Assembly (NCBI GenBank): GCA_021780105.1 | Contig: JAJXZJ010000046.1 | Location: 124,001-188,000 of the forward strand | Direction of reading: 5' to 3' | DNA from: a bacterium | GTDB taxonomy: Bacteria > Verrucomicrobiota > Verrucomicrobiia > Limisphaerales > J093 | DNA length: 64,000 bases | Part shown: positions 20,032-29,965 of the stretch, piece after piece | How positions within the stretch are numbered: position 1 is the first letter of the stretch | Layout: every line of letters starts with the position of its first letter | Translations under genes and position numbers: made by a program | Notes under the pieces: model-generated | Seen by the model: the letters and a program-made list of their open reading frames with translations, nothing else | Database searches by the model: none | What the model was told of the DNA's origin: nothing

Positions 20032-23000
20032 TCAGCGAACGGCCGTCTCCAGGTCCGGAAGCGATGCCGTGGCGGGCTGGGCGGACGGGGCAAAGTCGCG
20101 GCCGATCGCGCCCGGATTCTCGCCGGCGTGCTGCTTGGCGATCAGCACATAGATCGAAGGGATCACCAGCAGCGTGAAGATCGTGCCCAGCGCCATGCCG
20201 GCGACCACGGTGATGCCGATGGAATTGCGCGCGGCGGCGCCGGCGCCCGTGACCAGCGTCAACGGGAAATGGCCCGCCACGGTCGCCACGCTGGTCATCA
20301 ACACCGGCCGCAGCCGCACCATTGCCGCCTGCCGCACGGCCTCAAGTTTGGGCCGGCCGGCGCGTTGCAGTTCGTTGGCGAATTGGACAATGAGGATGCC
20401 GTTTTTGGACACCAGCCCGACCAGGGTCACGAGGCCAACCTGCGCGTAAATGTTCAGCGTGGTGGTCCAGCCCTCGGTCCAGAAGGCCATGTTCTGGCCG
20501 GGCATCTTGAGAAAGCTGAAAATGAGCGCGCCGAACATCGCCAGCGGCACCGAGCCGAGCAGGATGATCAGCGGGTCGCGGAAGCTGTTGAACTGGGCCG
20601 CCAGCACGAGAAAGATCAACACCAGGGCCAGCGTGAACGAGGGCAGGAACTTGCTGCCCTCCACGCGCAACTGCCGCGACTCGCCGGTGTAGTCCAGCTT
20701 GTAACCTTTCGGCAGAATCTTGGCCGCCTCGGCTTCGAGATACCGCAGCGCCTCATCCAGCGGCCGGACGGCCACGCCGCTGATCTTCACCGCGTTGAAC
20801 TGCTGGAAGCGGTTCAGCGAGCGCGGTTCGACCTTGTGCGTCAGCGTCGCGAACGTGCTCAACGGCACCAACTGGCCGTTCGGTCCCTTGACGTAGGTGT
20901 CCTGGAGCTGGCTGGCATTGAGCCGTTCGACCCGTTTGACCTGCGGGATCACCTTGTAGCTGCGGCCGGCGAAATCGAAGCGGTTGACGTAGTTGCCGCC
21001 CATGAGCGTGCCCAGGTCGGCGCCGACCGAGGCCATGTTCAGGCCGAGCGCGGACACCTTGTCGCGGTCCAGCGTCAGCTCGACTTCCGGCTGGTCAATC
21101 TTGGTGTCAATGACCGGCGGGAAGGCGAACATGCCGCTGGCGGCGGCCTTTTGCTGCAACTGCTGCGCAAATTCCAAAATGACCTGCGGATCGGCCGTCG
21201 CGCCGATGACGAACTCGACGGGGAACTGTCCGCCGCCGGGCAGGGCCGACGGCGTGGCAACCATGGTGCGGATGCCGGGAATGGCGTTCACCTTCGCCTG
21301 AACCTCGGGCGTGATCTGGAACACCGTGCGTTTGCGCTCGCCCCAGGGTTTCAAGACCAGCCCGGAAAAACCATTGTCGGGAAACGTGACCTGGAAACTT
21401 TGGTTCGCCTCCGGCGTGCTCATCAGCGCGCGGTTCACCGCCTCGGTGTAAAAAGTGGTTTGCTCGATCGTCGCGTTTGCCGGCGCCTCGACGATGCCGA
21501 ACAACACGCTCTGGTCCTCCGGTGGCGCAAGGTCCTTGGATTGCCAGGCCATGAGGAACATCGGAACCGCCAGCAGGGTCAGGCCGACCCACACGATGTA
21601 AACCGCCGGCCGCGCGGACAGCGTGGCGTCCAGCACCCGGCCGTAGAACCGCCGGAGCGCGTCGAATCCGTGGTTGATCCGGCCCGTCAGACCGTGTTCC
21701 TCGCGCCCGGCGTCGAGCAGTTTGGACGACATGACCGGCGACAACGTGAGCGCGACGATGCCGGAAATGAACACGGCGCTGGCGAGCGTGAACGCGAATT
21801 CGCGGAACAACGACCCCGTCAGGCCGCCTTGCAGGCCGATCGGCGCATACACCGCCGCCAGCGTGATCGTCATCGCGATCACCGGGCTGACCAGTTCGCG
21901 CGCCCCGAGCAGGGCCGCGTTCGGCGGCGTCTGGCCTTCGCGGATGTGGCGCTCCACGTTCTCCACGATGACGATCGCGTCGTCCACCACCAGACCGACG
22001 GAGAGCACGATGGCGAGCAGCGTGAGCAGGTTCACCGTGAAGCCGAACACCTGCATGAGGAACATGGCGCCGATCAGCGAAACCGGGATGGCCACCAGCG
22101 GCACAAGCACCGACCGGACCGAGCCGAGGAACAGGAAGATCACGATCGCCACGATGAGCAGCGTCTCGCTCAGCGTCTTCAGGACTTCGTGGATGGCGTC
22201 CTCGATGTATTTGGTGGCGTCATAGGCGATGTGGCCGTTAAGCCCGGTGGGCAGGTCCTTTTCGATCAGCGTCATTTCCGCGCGGACGCGGCGGATGACA
22301 TCGAGCGAGTTCGCGTTCGGCAACACAAAGATGCCCATGAACACGGCCTTTTCGCCGGTGAACCGCACCTCTGCGTTGTAATCCTCCGCGCCGAGCACCA
22401 CGTCCGCCACGTCGCCCAGCCGCACCAGTTGGTCGCCGGCCTGGCGGACGACGAGGTTGCGAAAGTCTTCGACCGAGCGCAGGTCGGTGTTGGCCGTGAG
22501 GTTGACCTGGATGAGCGCGCCCTTGGTCTGGCCGATGGCAGAGAGAAAATTGTTCGCCGCCAGCGCGTCACGCACCTGGGATGGGTTGATGTTGTAAGCC
22601 GCCAGCCGGTCCGGCTTCAGCCAGATGCGCATGGCGAAGGTGCGTCCGCCCAGGATGTCCGCGCGCTGCACGCCCTCGATGGCCGAGAGACGCGGTTGCA
22701 CGACGCGGACGAGGTAGTCGGTGATCTGGTTCGCTTCGAGAATGTCCGAGCTGAAGCTCAGATAGGCAGAGGCGAATTGCGAGTCCGCCGTCTCGATGTT
22801 GATGATCGGCACCTCGGCCTCGGGCGGCAGGTCGTTGCGGACCTGGTCCACCTTGGAGCTGATTTCCGCCAGTGCCTTGGTCGGGTCGTAGTTGATCTTG
22901 AGCCGCGCCGTGATGGTGGACAAACCCAGCGTGCTGCTGGACGAGAGGTAGTCAATGCCGTCGGCCGCCGCAATCGCCCGCTCCAGCGGCGTGGTGATGA

Positions 23001-23187
23001 ACCCCCGCACCAGCTCCGCGCTCGCGCCGACATAGACCGTGGTGACCGTCACCGTCGCGTTTTCGCTGCGCGGATACTGGCGGACGTTGAGCGAGCGGAT
23101 GGCCTGCGCCCCGGCGATCAAAATCACCAGGTTGACGACCACCGCCAGCACGGGCCGCCGGATGAACAAATCGGTGAACGACTTCAT
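20032..23187 (-). CDS. RND (HAE1) multidrug efflux pump, inner-membrane subunit
   Basis: 1,051-residue proton-driven transporter of the AcrB/MexF class, with 12 transmembrane helices and two large periplasmic loops. The proton-relay aspartates are seen in VGLVVDDAIVIVENVERH and the lysine in LVGLVSKNGILIV. Substrates cannot be predicted. It starts 16 bp after the adaptor gene, so the two form an operon. No outer-membrane channel gene follows, so a channel must be supplied from elsewhere. Confidence 0.95.
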   Translation of the reverse strand: MKSFTDLFIRRPVLAVVVNLVILIAGAQAIRSLNVRQYPRSENATVTVTTVYVGASAELVRGFITTPLERAIAAADGIDYLSSSSTLGLSTITARLKINYDPTKALAEISSKVDQVRNDLPPEAEVPIINIETADSQFASAYLSFSSDILEANQITDYLVRVVQPRLSAIEGVQRADILGGRTFAMRIWLKPDRLAAYNINPSQVRDALAANNFLSAIGQTKGALIQVNLTANTDLRSVEDFRNLVVRQAGDQLVRLGDVADVVLGAEDYNAEVRFTGEKAVFMGIFVLPNANSLDVIRRVRAEMTLIEKDLPTGLNGHIAYDATKYIEDAIHEVLKTLSETLLIVAIVIFLFLGSVRSVLVPLVAIPVSLIGAMFLMQVFGFTVNLLTLLAIVLSVGLVVDDAIVIVENVERHIREGQTPPNAALLGARELVSPVIAMTITLAAVYAPIGLQGGLTGSLFREFAFTLASAVFISGIVALTLSPVMSSKLLDAGREEHGLTGRINHGFDALRRFYGRVLDATLSARPAVYIVWVGLTLLAVPMFLMAWQSKDLAPPEDQSVLFGIVEAPANATIEQTTFYTEAVNRALMSTPEANQSFQVTFPDNGFSGLVLKPWGERKRTVFQITPEVQAKVNAIPGIRTMVATPSALPGGGQFPVEFVIGATADPQVILEFAQQLQQKAAASGMFAFPPVIDTKIDQPEVELTLDRDKVSALGLNMASVGADLGTLMGGNYVNRFDFAGRSYKVIPQVKRVERLNASQLQDTYVKGPNGQLVPLSTFATLTHKVEPRSLNRFQQFNAVKISGVAVRPLDEALRYLEAEAAKILPKGYKLDYTGESRQLRVEGSKFLPSFTLALVLIFLVLAAQFNSFRDPLIILLGSVPLAMFGALIFSFLKMPGQNMAFWTEGWTTTLNIYAQVGLVTLVGLVSKNGILIVQFANELQRAGRPKLEAVRQAAMVRLRPVLMTSVATVAGHFPLTLVTGAGAAARNSIGITVVAGMALGTIFTLLVIPSIYVLIAKQHAGENPGAIGRDFAPSAQPATASLPDLETAVR

Positions 23188-23203
23188 GAAGCAGCTCCGG
23201 CGG

Positions 23204-24331
23204 TCAACTGTCCGTGGGATGCGGGGTTTCGGAAGTCTTCGGCGCCAGCGCGTTGTTCTCCGTCACGGCCATGCCGTTGTGGAGCTTGAACAGGCCTGAA
23301 TTGACAATGCGGTCGCCCGCCTTGAGCCCCGAGACGACACTCAGGAAATCGCCGCGTGCCTGCCCGGCGCGGACGATCTGCTGCCGCACGGCCAGCGCCG
23401 GCTTGCCATCCTGGCCGGGCTTGGACTCGATGACGTAAACCGTGTCGCCGTAAGGCGCGCTGAGGACCGACGTGGCCGGGATCACCAGGACGGACTGTTC
23501 TTCGGGCAACAGCACCTCGACGCGGGCGAACATGCCCGGCCGGAGCAGTTGATCGGCATTGGCGAACGTCGCCTGCAACCCGACCATGCGCGTGGATGCA
23601 TCCAGGTCGGGATTGATCGCCGTGAGCGTGCCGTCGAACTGCCGGCCGGCATAGGCGTCGGTGATCAACCGCACCGGCATGCCGGTCTTCAGCCGGGCCA
23701 GGTCCTGCTGCGGCAGCGAGAAATCGGCGTGAATGGGCGCCAGCGATTGCAGCGACACGATCGGTTTGCCGGCGTCGAGATACTGGCCCAGGTTGATCTG
23801 CCGGATGCCGAGCCGGCCGGCGAACGGCGCGCAAATCGTCTTTTTTGCGATGGTGGCGCGGATGTTGTCGGCATTCGCCTGGCTTTGCTTCAAGGCCGCC
23901 TCGGCCGTGTCCAGATCCGATTGTGACACGGTCTTGTCCTTTCGCAGCGCCTGCATGCGGGCCAGGTTGAGCCGGTCAAGCTCGGCCTGCGCCTCGACGG
24001 CCCGCAGTTGCGCCTCCTCGGATGACGTGTCCAGCCGCACCAACAGGTCGCCTTTCGCCACCGCGGCGCCGGAGTTGAAGGCGATGTCGCGCACGATGCC
24101 GGGGATTTCCGTGGTCACGTTCACGCCCTCGACCGCGGTGACGGTGCCGATGGCCCCGAGCGTGGCCTGCCACTTCTCCTCCTGCACCACGACCGCGGAC
24201 ACCGACTCCGGCGGGGACGCGAACGCCTTGCCGGCGGCGATGAGCTTCTGGAATTGCCGCGTCTTCACGCCTGCAAGTCCGCCGCCCACCAGCAGCACGA
24301 GCAAAACTGCGCCAATGATTTTGGCTTTCAT
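23204..24331 (-). CDS. RND efflux periplasmic adaptor (membrane fusion protein)
   Basis: 375 residues with an N-terminal membrane anchor, a lipoyl half-motif, an alpha-helical hairpin (about 100-170, with the EAQAELDRLNLARMQ helix), a second lipoyl half (ICAPFAGRLGIRQINLGQYL) and beta-barrel domains. It links the pump to an outer-membrane channel. The start is ATG 24331; the frame is open further upstream but overlaps the permease gene. Confidence 0.94.
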   Translation of the reverse strand: MKAKIIGAVLLVLLVGGGLAGVKTRQFQKLIAAGKAFASPPESVSAVVVQEEKWQATLGAIGTVTAVEGVNVTTEIPGIVRDIAFNSGAAVAKGDLLVRLDTSSEEAQLRAVEAQAELDRLNLARMQALRKDKTVSQSDLDTAEAALKQSQANADNIRATIAKKTICAPFAGRLGIRQINLGQYLDAGKPIVSLQSLAPIHADFSLPQQDLARLKTGMPVRLITDAYAGRQFDGTLTAINPDLDASTRMVGLQATFANADQLLRPGMFARVEVLLPEEQSVLVIPATSVLSAPYGDTVYVIESKPGQDGKPALAVRQQIVRAGQARGDFLSVVSGLKAGDRIVNSGLFKLHNGMAVTENNALAPKTSETPHPTDS

Positions 24332-24530
24332 GGATGTCTTGCGATCACGATTCGCGGCGCGTGTCCGATTGATTCTCCGGCCGACGTGGCCGCGGAATGC
24401 TTCCGTCTTCAGCAAACGGCGTGTTGGTTGTTCCGGTTGTCGGCGCGGCCAGCCTCCGGGTCCGGACGCGCACCGCCAATGCCCGGCCCGGCTGGCCGAC
24501 GCGCAAACGTAGAGGCCGGCCCGGCTCCGG

Positions 24531-26036
24531 TCAAAACTTCTCTTGCGCCGGCGGGTTCTTCGGGTGCGCCAGCACGCTCCGCCGCATGCCGTAGGTGAAA
24601 TAAATGACCAGCCCGATTGCCATCCAGAGAAGCAGCCGCGCCCAGGTGTCGCGCGGCAGGCCATACATCAGCCAGCCGCAGAAAAGAATGCCCAGCGGCG
24701 CCACCACGCCGACCATCGGCGTGCGGAATGGCCGTTGAATCTGCGGGTCCGTGAACCGCAGCACCAGCACCCCGGCGCAGACGATCATGAAGGCCAGGAG
24801 CGTGCCGATGGAAACCAGCTCGCCCAGCAGGCCGATGGGAAACAAACCCGCGATGAGGGTGGCGAGCAGGCCGGTCAGGAGCTGCGCCACCCAGGGCGTG
24901 CGGAACCGCGGATGCACCGCGCTGAACACCGGCGGCAGCAGTCCGTCCTTGGCCATCGTGTAGAAGATGCGCGGCTGGCCCAGCATCATCACCAGGATGA
25001 CGGACGAAAGGCCCGCGATCGCGCCGATGTTGATGATCACCCGCAGCCAGGCCAGGCTGGGTCCGAGCGAACTGATGGCCACCGAGATCGGATGCGGCAC
25101 GTTCAACTTCGTGTAGGAAACGATGCCCGTCAGAATCAGCGAGACGACGATGTAAAGCACCGTGCAGACCGCCAGCGAACACAGGATGCCGATCGGCATG
25201 TCCCGCTGCGGCCGCTTCGCCTCCTGCGCGGCCGTGGACACGGAATCAAAGCCGATGTAGGCGAAGAAAATCACTCCCGCCGCTCGCAGCACGCCCGACC
25301 ATCCAAAATGGCCCCAGGTGCCGGTGTTTTCCGGAATGAAGTGGTGCCAGTTCTGGCGGTTGATGTAGGCGGCGCCAATGCCGATGAAGAGAAAGATCAC
25401 CACCAGTTTGACGGCGACGATCACGTTGTTGAAGGCGGCGGATTCCTTGATGCCGATGATGAGGAGGATGGTGATGACCGCCACCACCACCATGGCCGGG
25501 ATGTTGAGCACCGCGCCCGTGCTGATCCAGCCCTCGGTAAACAAGCGCCAGACGTTCAGGCCGGCCTCCGCCGAGGCCTTGTGATCGTAGGGCGCGGACG
25601 TGAACGCCGCCGGGATGGCGATGCCCAGGTCCTTCAAAAACGCGGTGACGTAACCCGACCAGCCCACGGCCACCGTCGAGGCCGCGAATAAATATTCCAG
25701 GATCAAATCCCACCCGATGATCCAGGCGACAAACTCGCCGAGCGTGGCATAACCGTAAGTGTAGGCCGAGCCGGAGATCGGGATCATCGCGGAAAACTCC
25801 GCGTAACACAGCCCCGCGAACGTGCAGGCAATCCCCGCCAGAATGAAGGAGAAGACGATACCCGGCCCGGCGTATTGCGCCGCCGCCTGGCCGGTGAGCA
25901 CAAAGATCCCCGCCCCGACAATCGCCCCGATGCCCAGGGCCGTCAGGTTCAACGGTCCCAGCGCGCGGTGCAGCCGCTGGTCGTTCAACGCTTCCGCCTG
26001 AAGGTCGGCCACGGATTTACGACGGAAGATGTTCAT
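24531..26036 (-). CDS. APC-family amino acid permease (cationic amino acid transporter-like)
   Basis: 501 residues with about 12-14 membrane helices. The N-terminal signature GIGAIVGAGIFVLTGQAA and the later FFAYIGFDSVSTAAQEAKRP segment place it in the CAT/YfnA-like branch of the amino acid-polyamine-organocation family. The actual amino acid is not predictable. Between its stop and the start of the adaptor is about 200 bp. Confidence 0.92.
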   Translation of the reverse strand: MNIFRRKSVADLQAEALNDQRLHRALGPLNLTALGIGAIVGAGIFVLTGQAAAQYAGPGIVFSFILAGIACTFAGLCYAEFSAMIPISGSAYTYGYATLGEFVAWIIGWDLILEYLFAASTVAVGWSGYVTAFLKDLGIAIPAAFTSAPYDHKASAEAGLNVWRLFTEGWISTGAVLNIPAMVVVAVITILLIIGIKESAAFNNVIVAVKLVVIFLFIGIGAAYINRQNWHHFIPENTGTWGHFGWSGVLRAAGVIFFAYIGFDSVSTAAQEAKRPQRDMPIGILCSLAVCTVLYIVVSLILTGIVSYTKLNVPHPISVAISSLGPSLAWLRVIINIGAIAGLSSVILVMMLGQPRIFYTMAKDGLLPPVFSAVHPRFRTPWVAQLLTGLLATLIAGLFPIGLLGELVSIGTLLAFMIVCAGVLVLRFTDPQIQRPFRTPMVGVVAPLGILFCGWLMYGLPRDTWARLLLWMAIGLVIYFTYGMRRSVLAHPKNPPAQEKF

Positions 26037-26343
26037 GCGGTTCGGAGGAACGTGGCGGGACGGAGTGAAGAGACTTCGCCGGGGATCGTTCGGGACATCC
26101 GGCGCGGCGATGGTCCGCCGCGCCTGCCGCGGCTTTGGCCGGCCGGTTCGTTGGATCCTGAAGTCATGACGCCAAAACGCTCGCCGTTACTTACCGGCTG
26201 AGCTTGATAAGTCAAGCTCCGCCCCCGGAAATCCAGGCCGCCGCCGTTCGTCGCGAGGTTGGGCTTGTCTTTTCCACCGGTTTCACCCGGAATGCGGCCG
26301 TGCGCCACCGGCGACCCGGTTCGCTCCCGGCGCGCGCGAACGC
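26037..26343. other. Intergenic stretch between divergent genes
   Basis: A 307-bp gap upstream of both the permease and the DUF6483-like gene; it must carry both promoters. No clear promoter boxes or RNA motif was recognised. Confidence 0.5.
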
Positions 26344-27018
26344 ATGATCCGCGAAGATTACATCCTGGCCTGGATCAAACGCTACGTGCAATGGCTGGTG
26401 GAGATCGCCGGCCTGGTGCGCACCGAGGATTATCTGGGCGCGGTCCGGCGCATGGACCTTCTCCTGCGCGCGCTGCTCGACGTCGGCACCGATTCCGTGA
26501 CCAGCCTCGCGGATGGCGAAATTCTCGCCCGTCTGGCCATTGGCGATCCGCCGCAACTGGTGCGCGAGAAATGCGCCGTCGTCGCCGCGGTGCTGAAGCA
26601 GCTCGGCATCGTTGCGGCCGCGCAAAACCGCCCGGATGTCAGCCGCGATTGCTGGGTGAAGGCCCTCCATCTCGTGCTCGGACTGCGGCTCCAGGGGCAG
26701 CCCGTGCCGCTGGCCGAACACGCGCCCACGATTGACGAGCTGTGCGAGCGCCTCAAACCCCAGCCCCTGCCTCCGCGCACCTACGGCGCACTCATGCTCC
26801 TGCACGAACAAGAGGGCCGCTTCGACAAGGCCGAGGACGCGCTCTTCGCCCTGCTGGACACCACGCCGGACAACCGCGACCTGCTCGACCTCGGTCTTGC
26901 CTTCTATCACCGGCTGCAGGTGTTGAGTGACGAAGCGCTCGCCGCCGGCGGCCTCCCGCGGCTGGAACTGGAGGACGGGCTGCGGGAAATCACCGCGAGA
27001 CGCCAGCGAATGTCGTGA
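26344..27018 (+). CDS. DUF6483-like helical protein
   Basis: 224 residues, all-helical, with an N-terminal MIREDYILAWIKRYVQ stretch and TPR-like pairs (GRFDKAEDALFALLD). It resembles the DUF6483 family of unknown function. There is no signal peptide or membrane helix, so it is probably cytosolic. It stands alone between divergent and convergent neighbours. Confidence 0.8.
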   Translation: MIREDYILAWIKRYVQWLVEIAGLVRTEDYLGAVRRMDLLLRALLDVGTDSVTSLADGEILARLAIGDPPQLVREKCAVVAAVLKQLGIVAAAQNRPDVSRDCWVKALHLVLGLRLQGQPVPLAEHAPTIDELCERLKPQPLPPRTYGALMLLHEQEGRFDKAEDALFALLDTTPDNRDLLDLGLAFYHRLQVLSDEALAAGGLPRLELEDGLREITARRQRMS

Positions 27019-27043
27019 TCTGCCGTCCGAAGGCGTTACACGC

Positions 27044-27445
27044 TCAACCCTTGGATCGTTGTGCCGGTTTGAGATTTTGACCGCAGGTTCCATCTGAACG
27101 CTGGTGCAGGATCACAACATTGCCGTCAGGGTCCGGGACTTCGAGATGCCAGCAACAGCCGTTGTCCACCGGCCCCGATGCGAGGACAACGCCCTTTTGC
27201 GTCAGCTCCTTGTATGCCGCAGAAATGTCATCCACTGCCAGGGCAATTCGTCCCCCGCCACGAACTCCGTCTGCAAGCGCGCGGCCTTGCAGAGATAACG
27301 TGAGGTTTCCGCAATCGAACTCCGCCCACTGATGTTCCAGACTCTCGATTTCACAGCGGACTCCAAGCATGTCGCGGTAAAAAGCAACCGCCAGGGACAG
27401 ATCGGAGACGAGAAACAGCACAAAGTCGGCGCCGCGAACGTTCAT
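27044..27445 (-). CDS. VOC / glyoxalase-fold protein
   Basis: 133 residues forming one glyoxalase/bleomycin-resistance module with two beta-alpha-beta-beta-beta units (DLSLAVAFYRDMLGVRC, then VDDISAAYKEL and VPDPDGNVVIL). Members bind a metal and act as lyases, dioxygenases or drug-binding proteins; the particular role cannot be told. It converges with the preceding gene, with a 25-bp gap. Confidence 0.88.
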   Translation of the reverse strand: MNVRGADFVLFLVSDLSLAVAFYRDMLGVRCEIESLEHQWAEFDCGNLTLSLQGRALADGVRGGGRIALAVDDISAAYKELTQKGVVLASGPVDNGCCWHLEVPDPDGNVVILHQRSDGTCGQNLKPAQRSKG

Positions 27446-27602
27446 GGGAATTGCCTCATGGCCGTGTCATTGACCGGAGCGCGGCCAACCAATGACGACA
27501 GGCACTACCAAGCAGGGTTCGAAGGGCGGGCGCCGGCGCCGTTTCCGAGCAGCGATTTTGTTGGCCGCCACTTTCGTCATGGGACTCGGAACAACCGGAG
27601 GG

Positions 27603-28535
27603 CTAACTCTCCGTGCCCGCCGCGACGCCTTGAACGTCCCCGTTGGCGGCCGCCAGCGGAAGTGGTATTGATGGCGGCGTGGCGCGCGGCACCAACAGGC
27701 TGACGAGCAGCCAGCCGTAAACCAGCGAATCCAGCAGAATCTCGACTGTGTGCAATCCCCGCATGCTCCAGGGTAACCAATACGCTTGAATCAGGCCATA
27801 AAGTCCGAGGACGATGAAAAGGCTCAGGCCAAAGATCAGGTTGAGCCGCCGCCGCAAGCCTGACCAGGCGACAAAAACCGGCAATGCCACGAGCAGGAAG
27901 ACGATGCTGCGGACGAGTTGGACCGCAATGACAACTTCCAAACCGGGTAGTCGCAGGCCAAAGGCTTGCTCGCGGTAAGCGTGCTGGACCAACAGGCCAA
28001 CGGGCATTCCGAACACAAAGTAAACCACGGGAAACGCGAGCCAGGCCGCAAACAGGCGCCATGCCCACTGTCCCCAAGTCCTGCCAGCGAAGAAAAGGCG
28101 GACGCTCGCCCCAAACGGTTCGGCCGGTGTGGGATTGCGAAACAACAGCGTGATCAGGCACGCCGAGATCAGGCACGCCACCAGCCACAGAACGGCTAAC
28201 GCCAGCGATCCGCCGATGGAGGTGAAGATGGAAGCTTCGATCGTGTTATTGATGCCCAGGCACCCGTAGGCAAACCACCCCACAATCAGCCAGCGAGTCC
28301 AAAAGCTGCCGCGCAACCGGCGCGCGATTTCGGCCAGCCCGATGGATAGCACCACGCCGCCAACCAGCGATGAAAGCGCCAGCAACCGGGTATCCACCGC
28401 CGCCGGCATTTGGGGCCCCGGCAATCCGAGTGCCGCAAAAAGCATACCGCCCAACACCGAGCCGATCACGACACCTAGAGCGCACCCCAGGATTCTCAAA
28501 AGATAGGTAAGCATGGCAAAAACGGGTTGCACCAT
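27603..28535 (-). CDS. Multi-pass membrane protein of unknown function
   Basis: About 310 residues with seven or eight hydrophobic helices and no recognised signature. A TTG at 28550 would overlap the upstream stop by 4 bp; ATG 28535 is used here. Its tight spacing with the next gene upstream (an NAD(P)-binding protein) suggests one transcript. Confidence 0.72.
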   Translation of the reverse strand: MVQPVFAMLTYLLRILGCALGVVIGSVLGGMLFAALGLPGPQMPAAVDTRLLALSSLVGGVVLSIGLAEIARRLRGSFWTRWLIVGWFAYGCLGINNTIEASIFTSIGGSLALAVLWLVACLISACLITLLFRNPTPAEPFGASVRLFFAGRTWGQWAWRLFAAWLAFPVVYFVFGMPVGLLVQHAYREQAFGLRLPGLEVVIAVQLVRSIVFLLVALPVFVAWSGLRRRLNLIFGLSLFIVLGLYGLIQAYWLPWSMRGLHTVEILLDSLVYGWLLVSLLVPRATPPSIPLPLAAANGDVQGVAAGTES

Positions 28536-28546
28536 CTGGTTCACAT

Positions 28547-29476
28547 TCAATTTGATTTGTACTCAGATACCCGGTCAACTCGGCGTGCCATCTCACTCGT
28601 ATAATGGCGTCCGAGGGTGTCTCTCTGCTGGTCTATCCATTCTGTCAACTTCGTGGCCCCCAAAGGTGGTGCGTCCACGTACAGGCGGCCTTCCATCAGC
28701 CCGCGAATCTCCTCGCGAGTAATCACGACATCACCCGCAAACAGTCCAAACAACCGGCAGCCCCAGTAGCCCAGTCCGGGTGAAACTGAAAGGATGGGAC
28801 GCTTCAAACCAAGTGCGTTGCGGATTCTGGAAACCAACCCGCGATACGTAAACGTCTCGGGGCCGATTGCCTCAACAACCTCATCAGCGCCTCCCTCCGC
28901 TTTCTGGGCGGCTGACTGTGCGAGATCGTCCACGTAAATTGGTTGTAGTCGGTAGTCTCCAGACCCGAAGACGCCAAAGGCGGGAAGATGGCGTAGAGAC
29001 CAAGCGATGTTATTGATGAGAACGTCCTCCTTCCCAAACAGGACCGTCGGGCGGAGTATGCAATAAGAGACGCCCAAGCACTTCAGAGCGGATTCAAGCT
29101 CCGCTTTCCCGCGAAAATACGGGAGATCAGACGCGCTGTCCGGGTTGGTGATGCTCACATGAACAATCCGCCGCACGCCGGCTTCCCTGGCAGCAGAAAA
29201 CAAAATCTTGGTGTTCGCAACCGCTTGGCGATGCGTAAACAGCCGGTGATCGAACCGCACCCAATATGTGTTGACCAGGGCGTGTACTCCCTCCAAGGAG
29301 TCGCGCAACTTGTGAGGCTCGGCGAAGTGGAAGGGAAAAGCCGTCACCTTCTCCCCGAAAGGATTCGGACGGCGCAGCGAGTTCGTCAACGCAATGACCT
29401 CGTGGCCGGCTGCCAGCAGGCGTTTCGTGATATAGCGGCCTGAGTATCCGAAGGTTCCTGTGACGGCGATACGCAT
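28547..29476 (-). CDS. NAD(P)-binding atypical short-chain dehydrogenase (NmrA/epimerase-like)
   Basis: 309 residues with a Rossmann GTFGYSGRYI nucleotide-binding loop at the very N-terminus and an RPTVLFGKEDVLINN segment typical of complex-I-39-kDa/NmrA-like atypical SDRs. The usual YxxxK catalytic pair is not obvious, since PYFRGKAELESAL replaces it (Tyr then Lys four residues on), so activity is possible. The substrate is unknown. Confidence 0.85.
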   Translation of the reverse strand: MRIAVTGTFGYSGRYITKRLLAAGHEVIALTNSLRRPNPFGEKVTAFPFHFAEPHKLRDSLEGVHALVNTYWVRFDHRLFTHRQAVANTKILFSAAREAGVRRIVHVSITNPDSASDLPYFRGKAELESALKCLGVSYCILRPTVLFGKEDVLINNIAWSLRHLPAFGVFGSGDYRLQPIYVDDLAQSAAQKAEGGADEVVEAIGPETFTYRGLVSRIRNALGLKRPILSVSPGLGYWGCRLFGLFAGDVVITREEIRGLMEGRLYVDAPPLGATKLTEWIDQQRDTLGRHYTSEMARRVDRVSEYKSN

Positions 29477-29482
29477 GACGGT

Positions 29483-29965
29483 TTATGTCGAACGTCCCGG
29501 CTCAGGCACGCCGGGCCAATGGTGTCCGATTGTCAACCAAGACGCGATCCCGGCGTTGCCTGCAGCCGGTTTGTTCGGCCCTCGTTTGGCTCGCCTTTGC
29601 CGTTTGAGTCTCTTGACTCTCCGCGTCTTTAAATCCAGCGCGTAAGACTTGTCTCGCTCGCTCACGAAGATCAAGCGATCCCCGTCCAGTCGCATCTGCT
29701 TGATGAATACCCACTGGACGTCGTGCTCCAAGAACGGACAAATACACTTTCTGAAGAGGGTCTTCTTCCAAAGCTGCTTGCCAGTGGCGACATCCAACGC
29801 GACCACATATCCAACCGTTCCTCTGTCGTTCGGAACTGTGTAACGCACGCCTTCGTGAACTACTGGCTCGATTACCGGAGCAGGGATGCGCTTGGCGAAC
29901 GCGGCCACTGGAACCACGAGCGTTGCAAGCAGCGCTAACCGAACAAATCCTCGGGTGGCGTTCAT
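29483..29965 (-). CDS. Exported protein with one PQQ-type beta-propeller repeat
   Basis: 160 residues starting at ATG 29965 with a signal peptide (LALLATLVVPVAAFA). The mature part holds a single PQQ-like blade (VVALDVATGKQLWKK) and a basic C-terminal tail. One blade cannot close a propeller, so it may pair with others or be a reduced relative. It lies 6 bp upstream of the SDR-like gene on the same strand. Confidence 0.72.
   Translation of the reverse strand: MNATRGFVRLALLATLVVPVAAFAKRIPAPVIEPVVHEGVRYTVPNDRGTVGYVVALDVATGKQLWKKTLFRKCICPFLEHDVQWVFIKQMRLDGDRLIFVSERDKSYALDLKTRRVKRLKRQRRAKRGPNKPAAGNAGIASWLTIGHHWPGVPEPGRST

Noticed and set aside
20128-23289. 1,053-codon open frame antisense to the RND pump
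   Set aside because: His/Arg/Gln-rich shadow translation of a confirmed transporter gene.
24332-24664. Upstream extension of the efflux adaptor
   Set aside because: It would overlap the permease gene and lacks coding features; the signal anchor begins at 24331.
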